The position numbers and the translations under genes are program-made. 64,000 bases of DNA from the NCBI GenBank assembly GCA_965227905.1, contig OZ245780.1, forward strand, positions 5,828,001 to 5,892,000, given 5' to 3'. Numbering within the stretch: position 1 is the first letter of the stretch; each line of letters begins with the position of its first letter. This DNA comes from CBDDHT01 sp965227905. Its GTDB lineage: Bacteria; Pseudomonadota; Alphaproteobacteria; Rhizobiales; Methyloligellaceae. The notes beneath the pieces are model-generated. The model saw only the letters and a program-made list of their open reading frames with translations. It was not told the DNA's origin and made no database searches. This document shows positions 17,094 through 26,038 of this stretch, piece by piece.

Positions 17094-18023
17094 ATGTCGC
17101 TCTATCCGCCACCTGTTGATCTCGATGCTGAAATCTGGACGAGTCTTCCAGACGAATATCGCAACAAGAGTACCGTTCCGGATTGGGCGGCGGCCAACAA
17201 ACCAGGACAAACGGCAGATTCGTTCCTGGAAGGGCCGAGCTTCGACCGGGATGGCCAGCTCTATGTTACCGACATCCCTTACGGGCGAGTCTTTCGAATT
17301 TCACAGGATGGCAGGTGGTCGTTGATCGCCCAATATGATGGCTGGCCAAACGGCCTGAAGATCCACAGGGATGGCCGCATTTTCATCACGGACTACAAAC
17401 ACGGCATCATGCTGCTCGATCCAGAACGCGGAACGGTCGAACCAGTGCTCACCCATCGTCGTTCGGAGAGTTTTAGAGGCGTGAACGATCTGTTTTTCGA
17501 TGCCTCGGGACATCTCTACTTCACGGATCAAGGCCAGACCGGGCTTCATGATCCGACCGGCCGTGTCTTCCGCCTCAATCTTGAAACAGAGCGTCTCGAC
17601 CAGCTGATATCGAACGGTCCAAGCCCGAACGGTCTTGTTATGAGCCCGGATCAAAAATCGCTTTATGTAGCGATGACGCGCGGTAATTCGGTATGGCGTT
17701 TGCCTCTCTTCCCCGATGGCACGACATCCAAGGTCGGCCTGTTCGTAAGGCTCGCGGGCGGTGTCAGCGGTCCCGATGGACTGGCCGTCGATAAAGATGG
17801 CCGACTGACAGTATGCGACGCGGGAAATGGTGCGGCCTGGATGTTCACGAAATGGGGCGAGCCTGTTTATCGCATCCGTTCACAAACCGGCGGGAGGACC
17901 GTCACCAACCTCGCATATGGTGGACCGGACAACCGAGATCTCTTTCTTACCGAATCCGACACCGGTCACATTCTGCGTGCTACGCTCGACGTGCCAGGTG
18001 AACCGATGTTTTCACACATCTGA
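17094..18023 (+). CDS. SMP-30/gluconolactonase-like beta-propeller hydrolase
   Basis: A 309-residue six-bladed propeller protein. Metal-site candidates are E in FLEGPSFDRDG, N in GVNDLFFD, and D in GPDGLAVDKDG. Such enzymes open sugar or hydroxy-acid lactones. The ATG at 17094 lies ten bases after the dctM stop, so it belongs to the TRAP operon. Its presence suggests that the transported compound or an intermediate exists as a lactone, which fits the CoA-transferase and lyase encoded nearby. No signal peptide is seen. Confidence 0.85.
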   Translation: MSLYPPPVDLDAEIWTSLPDEYRNKSTVPDWAAANKPGQTADSFLEGPSFDRDGQLYVTDIPYGRVFRISQDGRWSLIAQYDGWPNGLKIHRDGRIFITDYKHGIMLLDPERGTVEPVLTHRRSESFRGVNDLFFDASGHLYFTDQGQTGLHDPTGRVFRLNLETERLDQLISNGPSPNGLVMSPDQKSLYVAMTRGNSVWRLPLFPDGTTSKVGLFVRLAGGVSGPDGLAVDKDGRLTVCDAGNGAAWMFTKWGEPVYRIRSQTGGRTVTNLAYGGPDNRDLFLTESDTGHILRATLDVPGEPMFSHI

Positions 18024-18067
18024 ATTCGCGGACCGAGATCCTGGCAAGTCGGCCAGCCGGTATCTCG

Positions 18068-20392
18068 CTATTGCTTGTTGGCAAATGCCCGAATGGCACG
18101 CTTTGTCCCGGCGCCAAAACTGCCGTCGATGGGACCGGAATACGCGCCTTCCGCTTTCATCAGGTTTTGCAATTCGCGGCGGAACGACCGGCTCCATGCA
18201 TTAGCATTAGAGACCATTTCCTTGACCGTATCCTCATCGCCCTTGCTCAGCGCGTTCAGAATCCATGCCGCAGCTTCTTGCGCATTTTTCTCGACACCTT
18301 TGCCCTGATCATATATCGCGCCCAATTCATACATGGCGTCGATACTGCCTTTATTTGCCGCCATCATGAACCACTCAAAAGCCTGAGCCGGACTCTTTGT
18401 GGTTCCCTTGCCGTCGGCATACATCACAGCAAGGTCGAACATAGACTCGACATCGCCATTTTCCGCCCCATTGATGTAATAGTGCAGGGCTTCAGCTAGG
18501 TTTTTGGCCACACCCTCGCCATCTTCATACATGCCGCCGAGACGGCCCATTGACCACGCATCGCCGTTTTCCGCCGCCTCTTTGTACCAGCGTGCTGCCT
18601 TCCGTTTGTCTTTAGCGACGCCCGTACCCTCCTCGAGCATGACACCAATTTCGACCATTGCCTGTACGTGACCTTTTTCTGCTGCTTTTTGAAACCAAGT
18701 TGCAGCCTTCCGCACGTCCTGGTTAGCCACGCCGTCCAAGCCTTTGGAGTAAAGCGCGCCCAGAGCAGCCATTGCGTCGCGACTACCCTGGTCGGCTGCA
18801 TGCTGGTACCACTCCAGTGCTTGCGGCTGCGCTTGCCTACCCAGAAATGCTTTCCGGTATAGTCCTGCCAGACAGTAGCTGGCCTGCGCATCATTCTGGT
18901 TGGCGCGCGCCTCTAACCTGCTGACAAGATCGGCGATACGCGTGGATGAGCGCGATAGTCTCAGCTCAACGCGCGTTCCCGGAGTCCGTTCCGCTACCCT
19001 CGAACGCAGCTCCGAAAATTCCGAAATGTTGTGACCAGAAAATACTGAAATGACGTCGCCAGGAATAATGCCAGCCGACGCCGCGGAACTCCCTGGTTGT
19101 ACCGCAATGACCAGAGCGCCCGTGGTTAGCTGACGTGGCCAACAGATCTCCTTCAATGTTAAAGCCACATTGGTAATATGGACGCCAAGCGTCGCGCGTT
19201 GGCCCTGTCCCCCAAGCGTCGCTGTGACACGCAATTGCCTCTCCGATCTCTCAACAGGCCGAGTGGGTTCAACAGAAGGCCGTGTAAGTTTGGCTGTCTT
19301 TTGTTCCGGTTTAACTGGCCTCGCAGGCTTCACGCCGCTTTGTTTCGGACGAAGCCCCTCAAGCTTGATTCTGGCAAGCTCCGAAAACAGGCCGTTCGGG
19401 TATCGTTTGAGATAGCTCTCGATCGCCTTGGCGTTGTTGGAATTCTGGATAGCGGACCAGTAGGCCAGTTCTACTGCCTGACTACCAGCGTTTGGTGTCA
19501 CATTCGGAGCGACAGGTGTGATCGGTTCAGGCTTCTTCTCGACATCGATCAGACGTCCCACTGCGCCATTTGACTTCGTCGCCGCAGCCTTTGCTTGTAG
19601 CGGTCGAATGTAAAAGTCGCCGGTCAGCTCATTATAGACCGCAGGGGTCTGCGTATAGTTGATGGTCCTGGCGAGCTTCCTGACCTTCTGACGTAGCAGC
19701 CGCGCCATGCGGCCGATTTCGAGGCCGTCCTGCTTGAGGAGTGGAATGAGCGTTCGCGTAAAAACGGAGTTCGGATTTTCGTCATCATCGGAGAGGCGAT
19801 CCAAGGCCTGTTGGCCGGCTCCGGCGGAAAACAGGACGACTGTCCCTTCCGGTGGCTCAACCCGCGCCAATCCTCGTGTGCCACCGATCGACCGCCCCTT
19901 CACATTCTTGAATGGATTGTCCCGGCACGCATCCAGGATCAGCATGGCGATGCGCGCACCACGCGCTTTCAGCCGATCGGTGATTCTGTCGACCGCGATG
20001 CTCTCGCTTGCCAGCAAGTTCTGCGAGCCTTGCGACATGTTCGGCACGTCGGCGGGCAGGAGATAGTTCCTTCCGGCGATGCGCACGCCGTGTCCGGCGA
20101 AGAAAACGGTAGCCGTATCGCCTGGTTCGATCTGATTGGCGAAGGCATCGAGTTTCTGATTTAAGCCGAACCGTGTGACGTCAAGCCCGAGGGTAACCTT
20201 GAAGCCCAGACCTTCCAGCGTAGTGGCAACAGCCCGCGCGTCGTTGCGCGCTTTTTTGAGCTGCTGACTCTCCGGTAGATTTTTATAGATGTCATTTCCG
20301 ATGACGAGCGCCACTCGCTCGGCTGCTCCCGGCCCAGACTGCCAGACCATGGCCAAGCCAACGCACAGAATCGTCCTTATCGCACCGCGCAT
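18068..20392 (-). CDS. secreted caspase-like protein with PDZ, Sel1 repeats and peptidoglycan-binding end
   Basis: A 774-residue multidomain protein. After a signal peptide (residues 1-24) comes a C14-type caspase domain at about 25-265 with the dyad H101 (FFAGHGV) and C156 (LILDACRDNPF). A low-complexity proline/arginine linker precedes a PDZ-like domain at roughly 410-490 (VIAVQPGSSAASAGIIPGD). Then come about six Sel1 repeats (AAWYK/ALEWY..GS..AM..LG) and a short peptidoglycan-binding-1 helix pair at the C-terminus (YSGPIDGSFGAGTKRAI). The start at 20392 is chosen for GGGAGGAC five bases upstream. Converges with the lactonase gene. Likely periplasmic; substrate unknown. Confidence 0.87.
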   Translation of the reverse strand: MRGAIRTILCVGLAMVWQSGPGAAERVALVIGNDIYKNLPESQQLKKARNDARAVATTLEGLGFKVTLGLDVTRFGLNQKLDAFANQIEPGDTATVFFAGHGVRIAGRNYLLPADVPNMSQGSQNLLASESIAVDRITDRLKARGARIAMLILDACRDNPFKNVKGRSIGGTRGLARVEPPEGTVVLFSAGAGQQALDRLSDDDENPNSVFTRTLIPLLKQDGLEIGRMARLLRQKVRKLARTINYTQTPAVYNELTGDFYIRPLQAKAAATKSNGAVGRLIDVEKKPEPITPVAPNVTPNAGSQAVELAYWSAIQNSNNAKAIESYLKRYPNGLFSELARIKLEGLRPKQSGVKPARPVKPEQKTAKLTRPSVEPTRPVERSERQLRVTATLGGQGQRATLGVHITNVALTLKEICWPRQLTTGALVIAVQPGSSAASAGIIPGDVISVFSGHNISEFSELRSRVAERTPGTRVELRLSRSSTRIADLVSRLEARANQNDAQASYCLAGLYRKAFLGRQAQPQALEWYQHAADQGSRDAMAALGALYSKGLDGVANQDVRKAATWFQKAAEKGHVQAMVEIGVMLEEGTGVAKDKRKAARWYKEAAENGDAWSMGRLGGMYEDGEGVAKNLAEALHYYINGAENGDVESMFDLAVMYADGKGTTKSPAQAFEWFMMAANKGSIDAMYELGAIYDQGKGVEKNAQEAAAWILNALSKGDEDTVKEMVSNANAWSRSFRRELQNLMKAEGAYSGPIDGSFGAGTKRAIRAFANKQ

Positions 20393-20588
20393 GCTGTCCT
20401 CCCGAGCCCCCATGTTGGGCGATTAGATGCCAGAATTTCGATTAAATCCAGACCTCGCGGACGAACAGAGCGATGCGCACGCGACATAGCCCTGCATTCA
20501 TCAAACGCAAACCGTCACAAATCGGCCAAATGAAAGGCTATTACTAGATGTTTGGGGGGCTTCACACTTGTCAGGAGGGATGACAAGC

Positions 20589-21746
20589 ATGAAGTATCGA
20601 ACATCTATTCCAACGTTTCTGGCCTTGTTGCTGACGCTCACCGTATTCGGCGAAGCCGCAGCACAACGGCAAATCAGCCCATACGAAAAACAGAAGTATG
20701 AGCGGAACCGCAGTTCGGTGAGCATCATCGGCGGCGGTATCAACGGAACCTACATTCGCTATGCCACTGATCTCGCGAATGTTCTCGATGACCTCAAGGG
20801 CAATGAGATGCGCGTATTGCCGCTGATCGGACGCGGCGGCGGTCAGAACGTCATCGATATTCTCTTTCTCCGCGGCATCGACATGGGCCTGACGCAGCAG
20901 GATCATCTGGCATTCTTCAAGAATCTCAATCCGGCGCTCTACGGTGATATCGACCGGCGCATTCGCTTCATCACCAAGCTTTACAATTCCGAATACCACC
21001 TGATCGCCCGCAAGGACGTAAAGAAATTTGAGGACTTGCGTGGCAAGAAGGTCAACTTCTGGAGGCCATGGAGCGCAACGGATATTGGCAGCCAGACAAT
21101 CTTCCGCCTCTTAGGCATCGACGTGAAACCCATCTATATCGATACCGCGAAGGCACTCGAACAGGTCAAGAGCGGAGAAGTCGGCGCGACTGTTTTGCTC
21201 GCCGGTGCGCCGGTTCCCGGTTTTGCAAAACTGAAAAAAGAAGATGGGCTGCACATCGTGCCGTTGAGCCGAGATACGCTGACGCCTGAACAATATCGGA
21301 AGCTGCTCGAAGTCTACCTGCCGACCAAACTGACCCACAAACAGTATCCGAACATCATTCTCAAGGGTCAGGTCGTTCCGTCTTTCGCAAGCGGTGTTGT
21401 CCTTGCCGTCTATAACTGGAAGGAAGGCAGTGAACGCTATCGGAAAGTCGCGCGTTTCGTGAACAAGTTCTTTTCGAACTTCGATAAGCTGCAGAAGCCT
21501 CCTCGCCACCCAAAATGGAAAGAAGTCAATCTTGCCGCCAAAATACCCGGCTGGACCCGATTCAAGGCAGCGGAACAATGGTTGGCGACGGCCGACGCCA
21601 CATCGCCCACGGCTAACAAGAAAGAAGAATTCGCTGCATTCATGAAGGAGATGAATTCGGAAATCAGGGGCAGACAACTGTCGCAACAGCAAGTGGACGC
21701 TTTGTTCCGCGAATTCTCAAAGTGGTCGCAATCTCGTCAGCGGTAA
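20589..21746 (+). CDS. TAXI-family TRAP transporter solute-binding protein
   Basis: A 385-residue exported protein. A signal peptide ends near residue 25 (FGEAAAQ). The TAXI pattern follows: SIIGGGINGTYIRYATDLANVL, then LPLIGRGGGQNVIDILFLRGIDMGLTQQD. An ATG at 20580 touches the AGGAGGG ribosome site, so the next ATG at 20589, nine bases away, is the start. No fused TRAP permease is in the window, which is unusual because TAXI receptors normally neighbour a DctQM-fusion permease. It may be an orphan receptor or serve signalling. The C-terminal 100 residues are longer than in a minimal TAXI receptor. Confidence 0.88.
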   Translation: MKYRTSIPTFLALLLTLTVFGEAAAQRQISPYEKQKYERNRSSVSIIGGGINGTYIRYATDLANVLDDLKGNEMRVLPLIGRGGGQNVIDILFLRGIDMGLTQQDHLAFFKNLNPALYGDIDRRIRFITKLYNSEYHLIARKDVKKFEDLRGKKVNFWRPWSATDIGSQTIFRLLGIDVKPIYIDTAKALEQVKSGEVGATVLLAGAPVPGFAKLKKEDGLHIVPLSRDTLTPEQYRKLLEVYLPTKLTHKQYPNIILKGQVVPSFASGVVLAVYNWKEGSERYRKVARFVNKFFSNFDKLQKPPRHPKWKEVNLAAKIPGWTRFKAAEQWLATADATSPTANKKEEFAAFMKEMNSEIRGRQLSQQQVDALFREFSKWSQSRQR

Positions 21747-21757
21747 TTGCTCCGGAA

Positions 21758-21786
21758 GTCGCTCGTCATTCGTGCGATTGAGCGAC
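21758..21786 (+). terminator. stem-loop after the TAXI gene
   Basis: GTCGCTC (21758-21764) pairs with GAGCGAC (21780-21786) eleven bases past the stop. No T-run follows, so it may be a rho-assisted stop or a mRNA-stabilising stem. Confidence 0.4.
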
Positions 21787-21868
21787 GGCCGGATATTGCA
21801 GAGGGTCCGTATGGATGGCTGGATCAGGTCCGGCTATGACGAAATCATGTCCGGTATTCAGTGAATTT

Positions 21869-21903
21869 CGTCATTACCGGGCTTGGCCCGGTAATCCATG
21901 CGG
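21869..21903. repeat. dispersed palindromic repeat, type A
   Basis: Core ACCGGGCTTGGCCCGGT flanked by CGTCATT on one side and AATCCATGCGG on the other. The same layout occurs twice at 42025-42140. It resembles REP-type palindromes that populate alphaproteobacterial intergenic regions. Confidence 0.75.
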
Positions 21904-21934
21904 CCTTTCCGGAAAACGCAATTGCAGGCGTTGA

Positions 21935-22807
21935 CTACTGAACTGTCTGCCACTGGCGCCAGCGAGCCTCGAGATCGGAATAGCTAGTATCCAAAGCAGT
22001 CAACAATGCTCGGTCGAACGTCGGCTCGGGACTGAGCCAAATGTTCTGAACCGCCTCACTGCCAAAGCTGTCGTGGAGAAATTTTACGAGAACGGCACCA
22101 TCGCTGTACGGATTGCGCACCTCGATCCCGTTGGTGAAGCGGACCCGGCTCTGATCGAAGCGGATCCGGTCACGATAGTTCTTAAGTGTTGTATCTTCCG
22201 TGCGCCGACCGTGAATGCCCGACAGATATTCGTCATAGCCTTGCAAGAACCACGGCGCGGCCTGGTCGTATCGCCACCCTTCCGGCTTGCCGAGAATCAA
22301 GCGTTGCACGTGAACGGCTGCAACTTCATGGACAACCTGCCTGAACGCGTAGTCCTGTTTGCGTTCGCTTGGGGACGTATCGGCACCGTCATCATACGCC
22401 GCAAGCGTGAGCATATGGATTTCGGCCTTATAACCGTCCTTCTGAAGGTTACTCAGCATTGTCGCGTGTTGCTCGGATGCCAGATCGCCAGCACGCGGGT
22501 GAAGATAGACGTTCAGCTCAATGCCTTCGAGGAGATCTGCCGGACGGTGCTTCCGAAACTCGCCTGCAATTCGCTCATATGCCGCATTGAGAAACCTGCC
22601 GATGATTTCGGCGTCAGCTTCTTTGCCGGGCCCAAAATGGAGATTGTAGCTGGCCGTGTGCGCCGTCTTCCAATCTGGAGCGGCGTTGGTTGGCACGAAC
22701 CAAGCCATTGCTGTGGTGCCGGCAATCGTTGCCAGACATGCCAGAGCTGTAAGACGATTGAATTTCACGGGTCTGAAGGCCTTTGAACGCTGTCGATCAA
22801 GTCTCAT
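21935..22807 (-). CDS. exported protein with degenerate zinc-metallopeptidase motif
   Basis: A 290-residue protein with an N-terminal membrane or signal segment (TALACLATIAGTTAMAWF). The region VVHEVAAVHVQRL resembles a gluzincin HExxH helix, but the spacing is HExxxxH and the second histidine is missing from the normal place. WFLQGYDEYLSG further on looks like the G-x-x-E third-ligand helix. It is therefore probably related to the peptidase-MA/DUF-type metallopeptidases but may be inactive. Start codon is uncertain: ATG at 22807 is used; a GTG at 22768 directly before the hydrophobic segment is a good alternative. Stands alone on this strand, 177 bases from the L,D-transpeptidase. Confidence 0.65.
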   Translation of the reverse strand: MRLDRQRSKAFRPVKFNRLTALACLATIAGTTAMAWFVPTNAAPDWKTAHTASYNLHFGPGKEADAEIIGRFLNAAYERIAGEFRKHRPADLLEGIELNVYLHPRAGDLASEQHATMLSNLQKDGYKAEIHMLTLAAYDDGADTSPSERKQDYAFRQVVHEVAAVHVQRLILGKPEGWRYDQAAPWFLQGYDEYLSGIHGRRTEDTTLKNYRDRIRFDQSRVRFTNGIEVRNPYSDGAVLVKFLHDSFGSEAVQNIWLSPEPTFDRALLTALDTSYSDLEARWRQWQTVQ

Positions 22808-22984
22808 AGGAGACGTTGACGACCGAACGGTTAACAAAACATTACTCGGCCAAAGGACGAAGCCGAACATGTGCCTCTACGCCAAGCATGTGTCGCCAAT
22901 ATGCCGCCCCGCACCTTTCGGTACGATGGACGGCACATTAAAGACTTTTAAGAATTGGAGGCCCGAACCAAGTTCGCCGGGATA

Positions 22985-23521
22985 TCAGTCGCCGAACTGC
23001 GACAGATTCGCAAATTTTCCAACATTACGGCGCGCAGCAGCCTTGCGACGCTTGTAGATCCGGCGCTCGGCTTCCCGCCAATCACCTTTGACCCGAATGC
23101 GCGTCCGGCCCATGCCGTATCGCTTCACAATCTTCCAGAAAGTGGCGGCATTCGCCGGATGCAGGCGCACACAACCATAAGAAGCCGGAACGCCCAGATA
23201 TTTCAGCGATTCGGTTGCATGAATCGCATAACCGCGCAGGAAGAAGAGCGCATAGTGCATTGGTGAATTGTCATATTGGCGCGAGTAATAGTGCCGGTGA
23301 CTACGATAAGGCGTGAATGTTCCGGTCGGCGTGCGATGGCCATCAGCACCCGTCGAGACCGTAAAGGTATGACGTCGCTTACCCGCAACGGAGACGTGCA
23401 TCTTCTGGGTTGAGATATCGATTGTCGCAAAGACAATCGGTTTGAGAATTTCGACCTCAAGCGCATGCGTTGCTGTCGTCATCGAGGCGAACAAAGCACA
23501 CGCCAAAAGAAGTTTCCGCAT
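22985..23521 (-). CDS. L,D-transpeptidase (YkuD domain), exported
   Basis: A 178-residue protein with a signal peptide (LLLACALFASMTTATHA) and a YkuD catalytic domain from about residue 28 to 146. The active site is H101 in YAIHATESL and C117 in ASYGCVRLHP, as in the HxT..SxGCxR pattern with Y for one position. The C-terminal 30 residues are strongly basic. It cross-links peptidoglycan 3-3 or attaches proteins to the wall. A shorter paralogue is at 56659. The start at 23521 follows GGGGA; there is no separate cell-wall-binding domain. Confidence 0.9.
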   Translation of the reverse strand: MRKLLLACALFASMTTATHALEVEILKPIVFATIDISTQKMHVSVAGKRRHTFTVSTGADGHRTPTGTFTPYRSHRHYYSRQYDNSPMHYALFFLRGYAIHATESLKYLGVPASYGCVRLHPANAATFWKIVKRYGMGRTRIRVKGDWREAERRIYKRRKAAARRNVGKFANLSQFGD

Positions 23522-23900
23522 CAGTCCATCGTCCCCACGATTTTTATTGTTCGCAATCAAGCGGCATCCATTTCGCCAAACTGCCAACCGAATCCGCGCT
23601 GAAATGAGGCACGCAAAGGAATGTTGCTCAAAAAAAGACGCAGCGTTGCAAATTGGCCATAAGCGCGGATTACACAATGACTGCCGTGTGTTGCGATCTT
23701 ATTGGCGGCGGCGGTTGCTTTCGGAATCGCGGTTAATAAGGCATTTTTCGGATGATCATTCTGGTCGGATCGTGGACGAAATGTGGAGAATCGGACCTGA
23801 GCGCATAACATGATCGTGATTGATGGACATTCATTTCACTTTTCGAATGAAAGTCACATTTGGGAAGAGTGGTCTGTGCAGCGGCTCCATCGATTCTCTA
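23522..23900. other. 379-base non-coding interval
   Basis: Between the L,D-transpeptidase start and the histidine kinase stop, both on the minus strand. I see no frame with a credible start and ribosome site, no RNA gene and no strong hairpin. It probably contains the transpeptidase promoter in its left part. Confidence 0.5.
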
Positions 23901-25292
23901 TCAGCCATTACTTGAGAAGTTGATCTTGGCCAGAAGACCTTTGCCGCCTGCCCCTTCAGCGAGTTCCAGATTGCCCCCATGAAGCGCTGCGATTTCCTGA
24001 ACGATCGCGAGTCCCAGCCCTGAACCGGCTGAGTCATTCGCACCCAATCGGACAAATCGCTCTCTGACTTCGTGGCGCCGCTCCTGCGGTATACCAGGGC
24101 CGTCATCTTCTACTTCCAGAATGGTACCATCCGCATCGCTGCTTGTTCGCACAGTGATCCTGCTCCCATCCGGGCAGTAAGCCATGGCGTTTTGAATGAG
24201 GTTTCCCAATGCCTCCGCAACCAGTGTCTTATGGCCCAGGATATTCGCGGATCCGTTTGCCTGTTCGAAACCGAGATCGAAACCTTGTGCGCGTGTCGCA
24301 GTGGCGTAGTCGCTGGTTGTCTCGCGGGCCACGCCGGTTAGATCGAAGGTCCCGAAATCGCCACGCCCGCTACTTTCAGCATCGACACGCGCAAGCAGGA
24401 GCAGTTGCTCGACCAGTCGCTCGCTATGCTGCGTGGCCCTTTGCGCCTCCAGAATTGCGCTACGCATTTGCGCTGGATCTGTTTCCCGCAGCGCCAGCTC
24501 GAGCTGCGCTTTGACAACGGCAAGCGGCGTTCGCAGCTGATGGCCGGCATTTCCCGTAAATCTCTTCTGGGATTCCAGTGCGGAGGCCAAACGGCTGATT
24601 AGCTCGTTGATTGCCTCCACGATCCGCTGAACTTCGCGCGGAACCTCATGCAGGATCGGACGCAGATCGTTCGGACTACGGCGGCCAAGTGCGCCCTCGA
24701 GGTTCGCGAGTGGCCGCAGCCCCCATTGAACGCCCAGCCAGACGATCAGCAATGCCGCAGCAATCGTTGCCGCCAATCGCCATGCCGCCGAAACCACCGT
24801 CTGTCGGACAAGATTCTGCCGGGCCTGCGTGGTCTCTGCGACGAAAACAGTGAATGGAATCGATTTACGTGTCCCCGATGCTGCACCGGCTATGGCAATC
24901 ACCCGGATCTCCGCTCCGCGGTAGTTCGCGTCGTAGACGGCCGATTGACCAGCTTCCAAAGATCGACTGGTGTCGGATGCGGGAAGGTCGTCGTAGCCCG
25001 TGATCAACGAGCCTTTGCTATCGACGCGATAATAGACCCTATCGTGGGCTGCTGATGTCAGCATCTCGAGCGCGACATACGGAACATCCACCTCAAGCTG
25101 TCCATTCTCGGCAACCACCACGCGCTCTGCAATCGCCAGGCCCGATCCGCGCAAGACACGATCATAAACCTGGTTCGCAGTATCCTGAGCCGTATAGGAG
25201 ACATTGGCGAGAATCAGCGCCGACAGTGCCAGCATCGGCACGAGGAGCCACAGGATCAACCGGCGTCTCAGAGACCCATGGCCGATGCTCAT
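23901..25292 (-). CDS. tctE: sensor histidine kinase, TctE-like
   Basis: A 463-residue membrane kinase. Two transmembrane helices (residues 11-33 and about 170-190) enclose a periplasmic sensor region of about 135 residues. A HAMP-like segment is followed by the phospho-acceptor H251 (GNAGHQLRTPL) and the ATPase N box (NLIQNAMAYC) and G boxes (DDGPGIP, GSGLGLAI). The H-box form GHQLRTPL is typical of the TctE group that senses tricarboxylates. The start codon overlaps the regulator stop by four bases. The pair is divergent from a binding protein and the tctCBA operon that it probably controls. Confidence 0.92.
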   Translation of the reverse strand: MSIGHGSLRRRLILWLLVPMLALSALILANVSYTAQDTANQVYDRVLRGSGLAIAERVVVAENGQLEVDVPYVALEMLTSAAHDRVYYRVDSKGSLITGYDDLPASDTSRSLEAGQSAVYDANYRGAEIRVIAIAGAASGTRKSIPFTVFVAETTQARQNLVRQTVVSAAWRLAATIAAALLIVWLGVQWGLRPLANLEGALGRRSPNDLRPILHEVPREVQRIVEAINELISRLASALESQKRFTGNAGHQLRTPLAVVKAQLELALRETDPAQMRSAILEAQRATQHSERLVEQLLLLARVDAESSGRGDFGTFDLTGVARETTSDYATATRAQGFDLGFEQANGSANILGHKTLVAEALGNLIQNAMAYCPDGSRITVRTSSDADGTILEVEDDGPGIPQERRHEVRERFVRLGANDSAGSGLGLAIVQEIAALHGGNLELAEGAGGKGLLAKINFSSNG

Positions 25293-25954
25293 ATCTCCTC
25301 CAGCACATATCCGAGCCCACGAATGGACCGGATCTTTATCCCTGCAGGACTAATCCGCTTTCGCAAACGGCTGATATAGAGCTCGACCGCACTCGGGCTC
25401 AATTCATCATCGAATTCCGTCATGCTTTCCGCCAGTTGATCCTTGGAGATCACGCGGCCGACGCGGTAGAGCAACGCCTCGAGAAGAAGTAGTTCGCGCC
25501 TCGGCAGATTCATATCCCGATCATCCAGCCGCGCCGAACGATGAACGGTGTCGAATGCAATGCGTCCGGCACGCAAAACGGCCTCCTTGCGACCGAACCC
25601 TCGGCGGATTATAGCGCGCAGGCGCGCTTCCAGTTCCGAGATTTCAAACGGCTTGGTCAGATAGTCGTCTGCGCCAAGATCCAGACCCTTTATGCGCTCA
25701 TCCAATGACCCGCGAGCCGTCAGGACAAGAACGGGCGTCTCCTCGCCGCGCTCTCGAATACGGCCCAGGACCTGCAGACCGTCCATGCCTGGCAGATTAA
25801 GGTCCAGGATTACGGCGTCGTAGGGAAATGCGCCCAGCGCTGCTTCCGCATCTTCACCCGTCTCGACATGGTCGACCGCATAGCCGCTTCCCCTGAGGGC
25901 CTTGGCAACGGCATCAGCCAGTCCTTTCGTGTCCTCGACAAGCAGGACGCGCAC
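25289..25954 (-). CDS. tctD: response regulator, TctD-like (OmpR family)
   Basis: A 221-residue regulator. The receiver domain has its phospho-acceptor at D51 (VILDLNLPGMDG) and K near residue 100 (YLTKPF). The C-terminal winged helix covers about 125-220 (LPRRELLLLEAL, SAVELYISRLRKRI, IRSIRGLGYVL). I start it at a GTG (25954) with GGAGG upstream, because the preceding in-frame codons would add a non-conserved extension. It is co-translated with the kinase and divergent from 26039; their promoter sequences share an 84-base gap. Confidence 0.92.
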   Translation of the reverse strand: MRVLLVEDTKGLADAVAKALRGSGYAVDHVETGEDAEAALGAFPYDAVILDLNLPGMDGLQVLGRIRERGEETPVLVLTARGSLDERIKGLDLGADDYLTKPFEISELEARLRAIIRRGFGRKEAVLRAGRIAFDTVHRSARLDDRDMNLPRRELLLLEALLYRVGRVISKDQLAESMTEFDDELSPSAVELYISRLRKRISPAGIKIRSIRGLGYVLEEI

Positions 25955-26038
25955 GGCGATATTTCCTCCGGCAGTCTTTTCGCGCCGAATGACCAGTATC
26001 CCTTTCAACTGGTCTCCAGGCTTTGTAATGTTGGGACA

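Noticed and set aside
18068..20392. CRISPR-linked caspase-like protease
   Set aside because: It has a signal peptide and murein-binding end, and there are no cas genes nearby.
23557..23811. 84-codon minus frame in the 379-base gap
   Set aside because: No ribosome site, no recognisable fold and unusual composition; probably chance.
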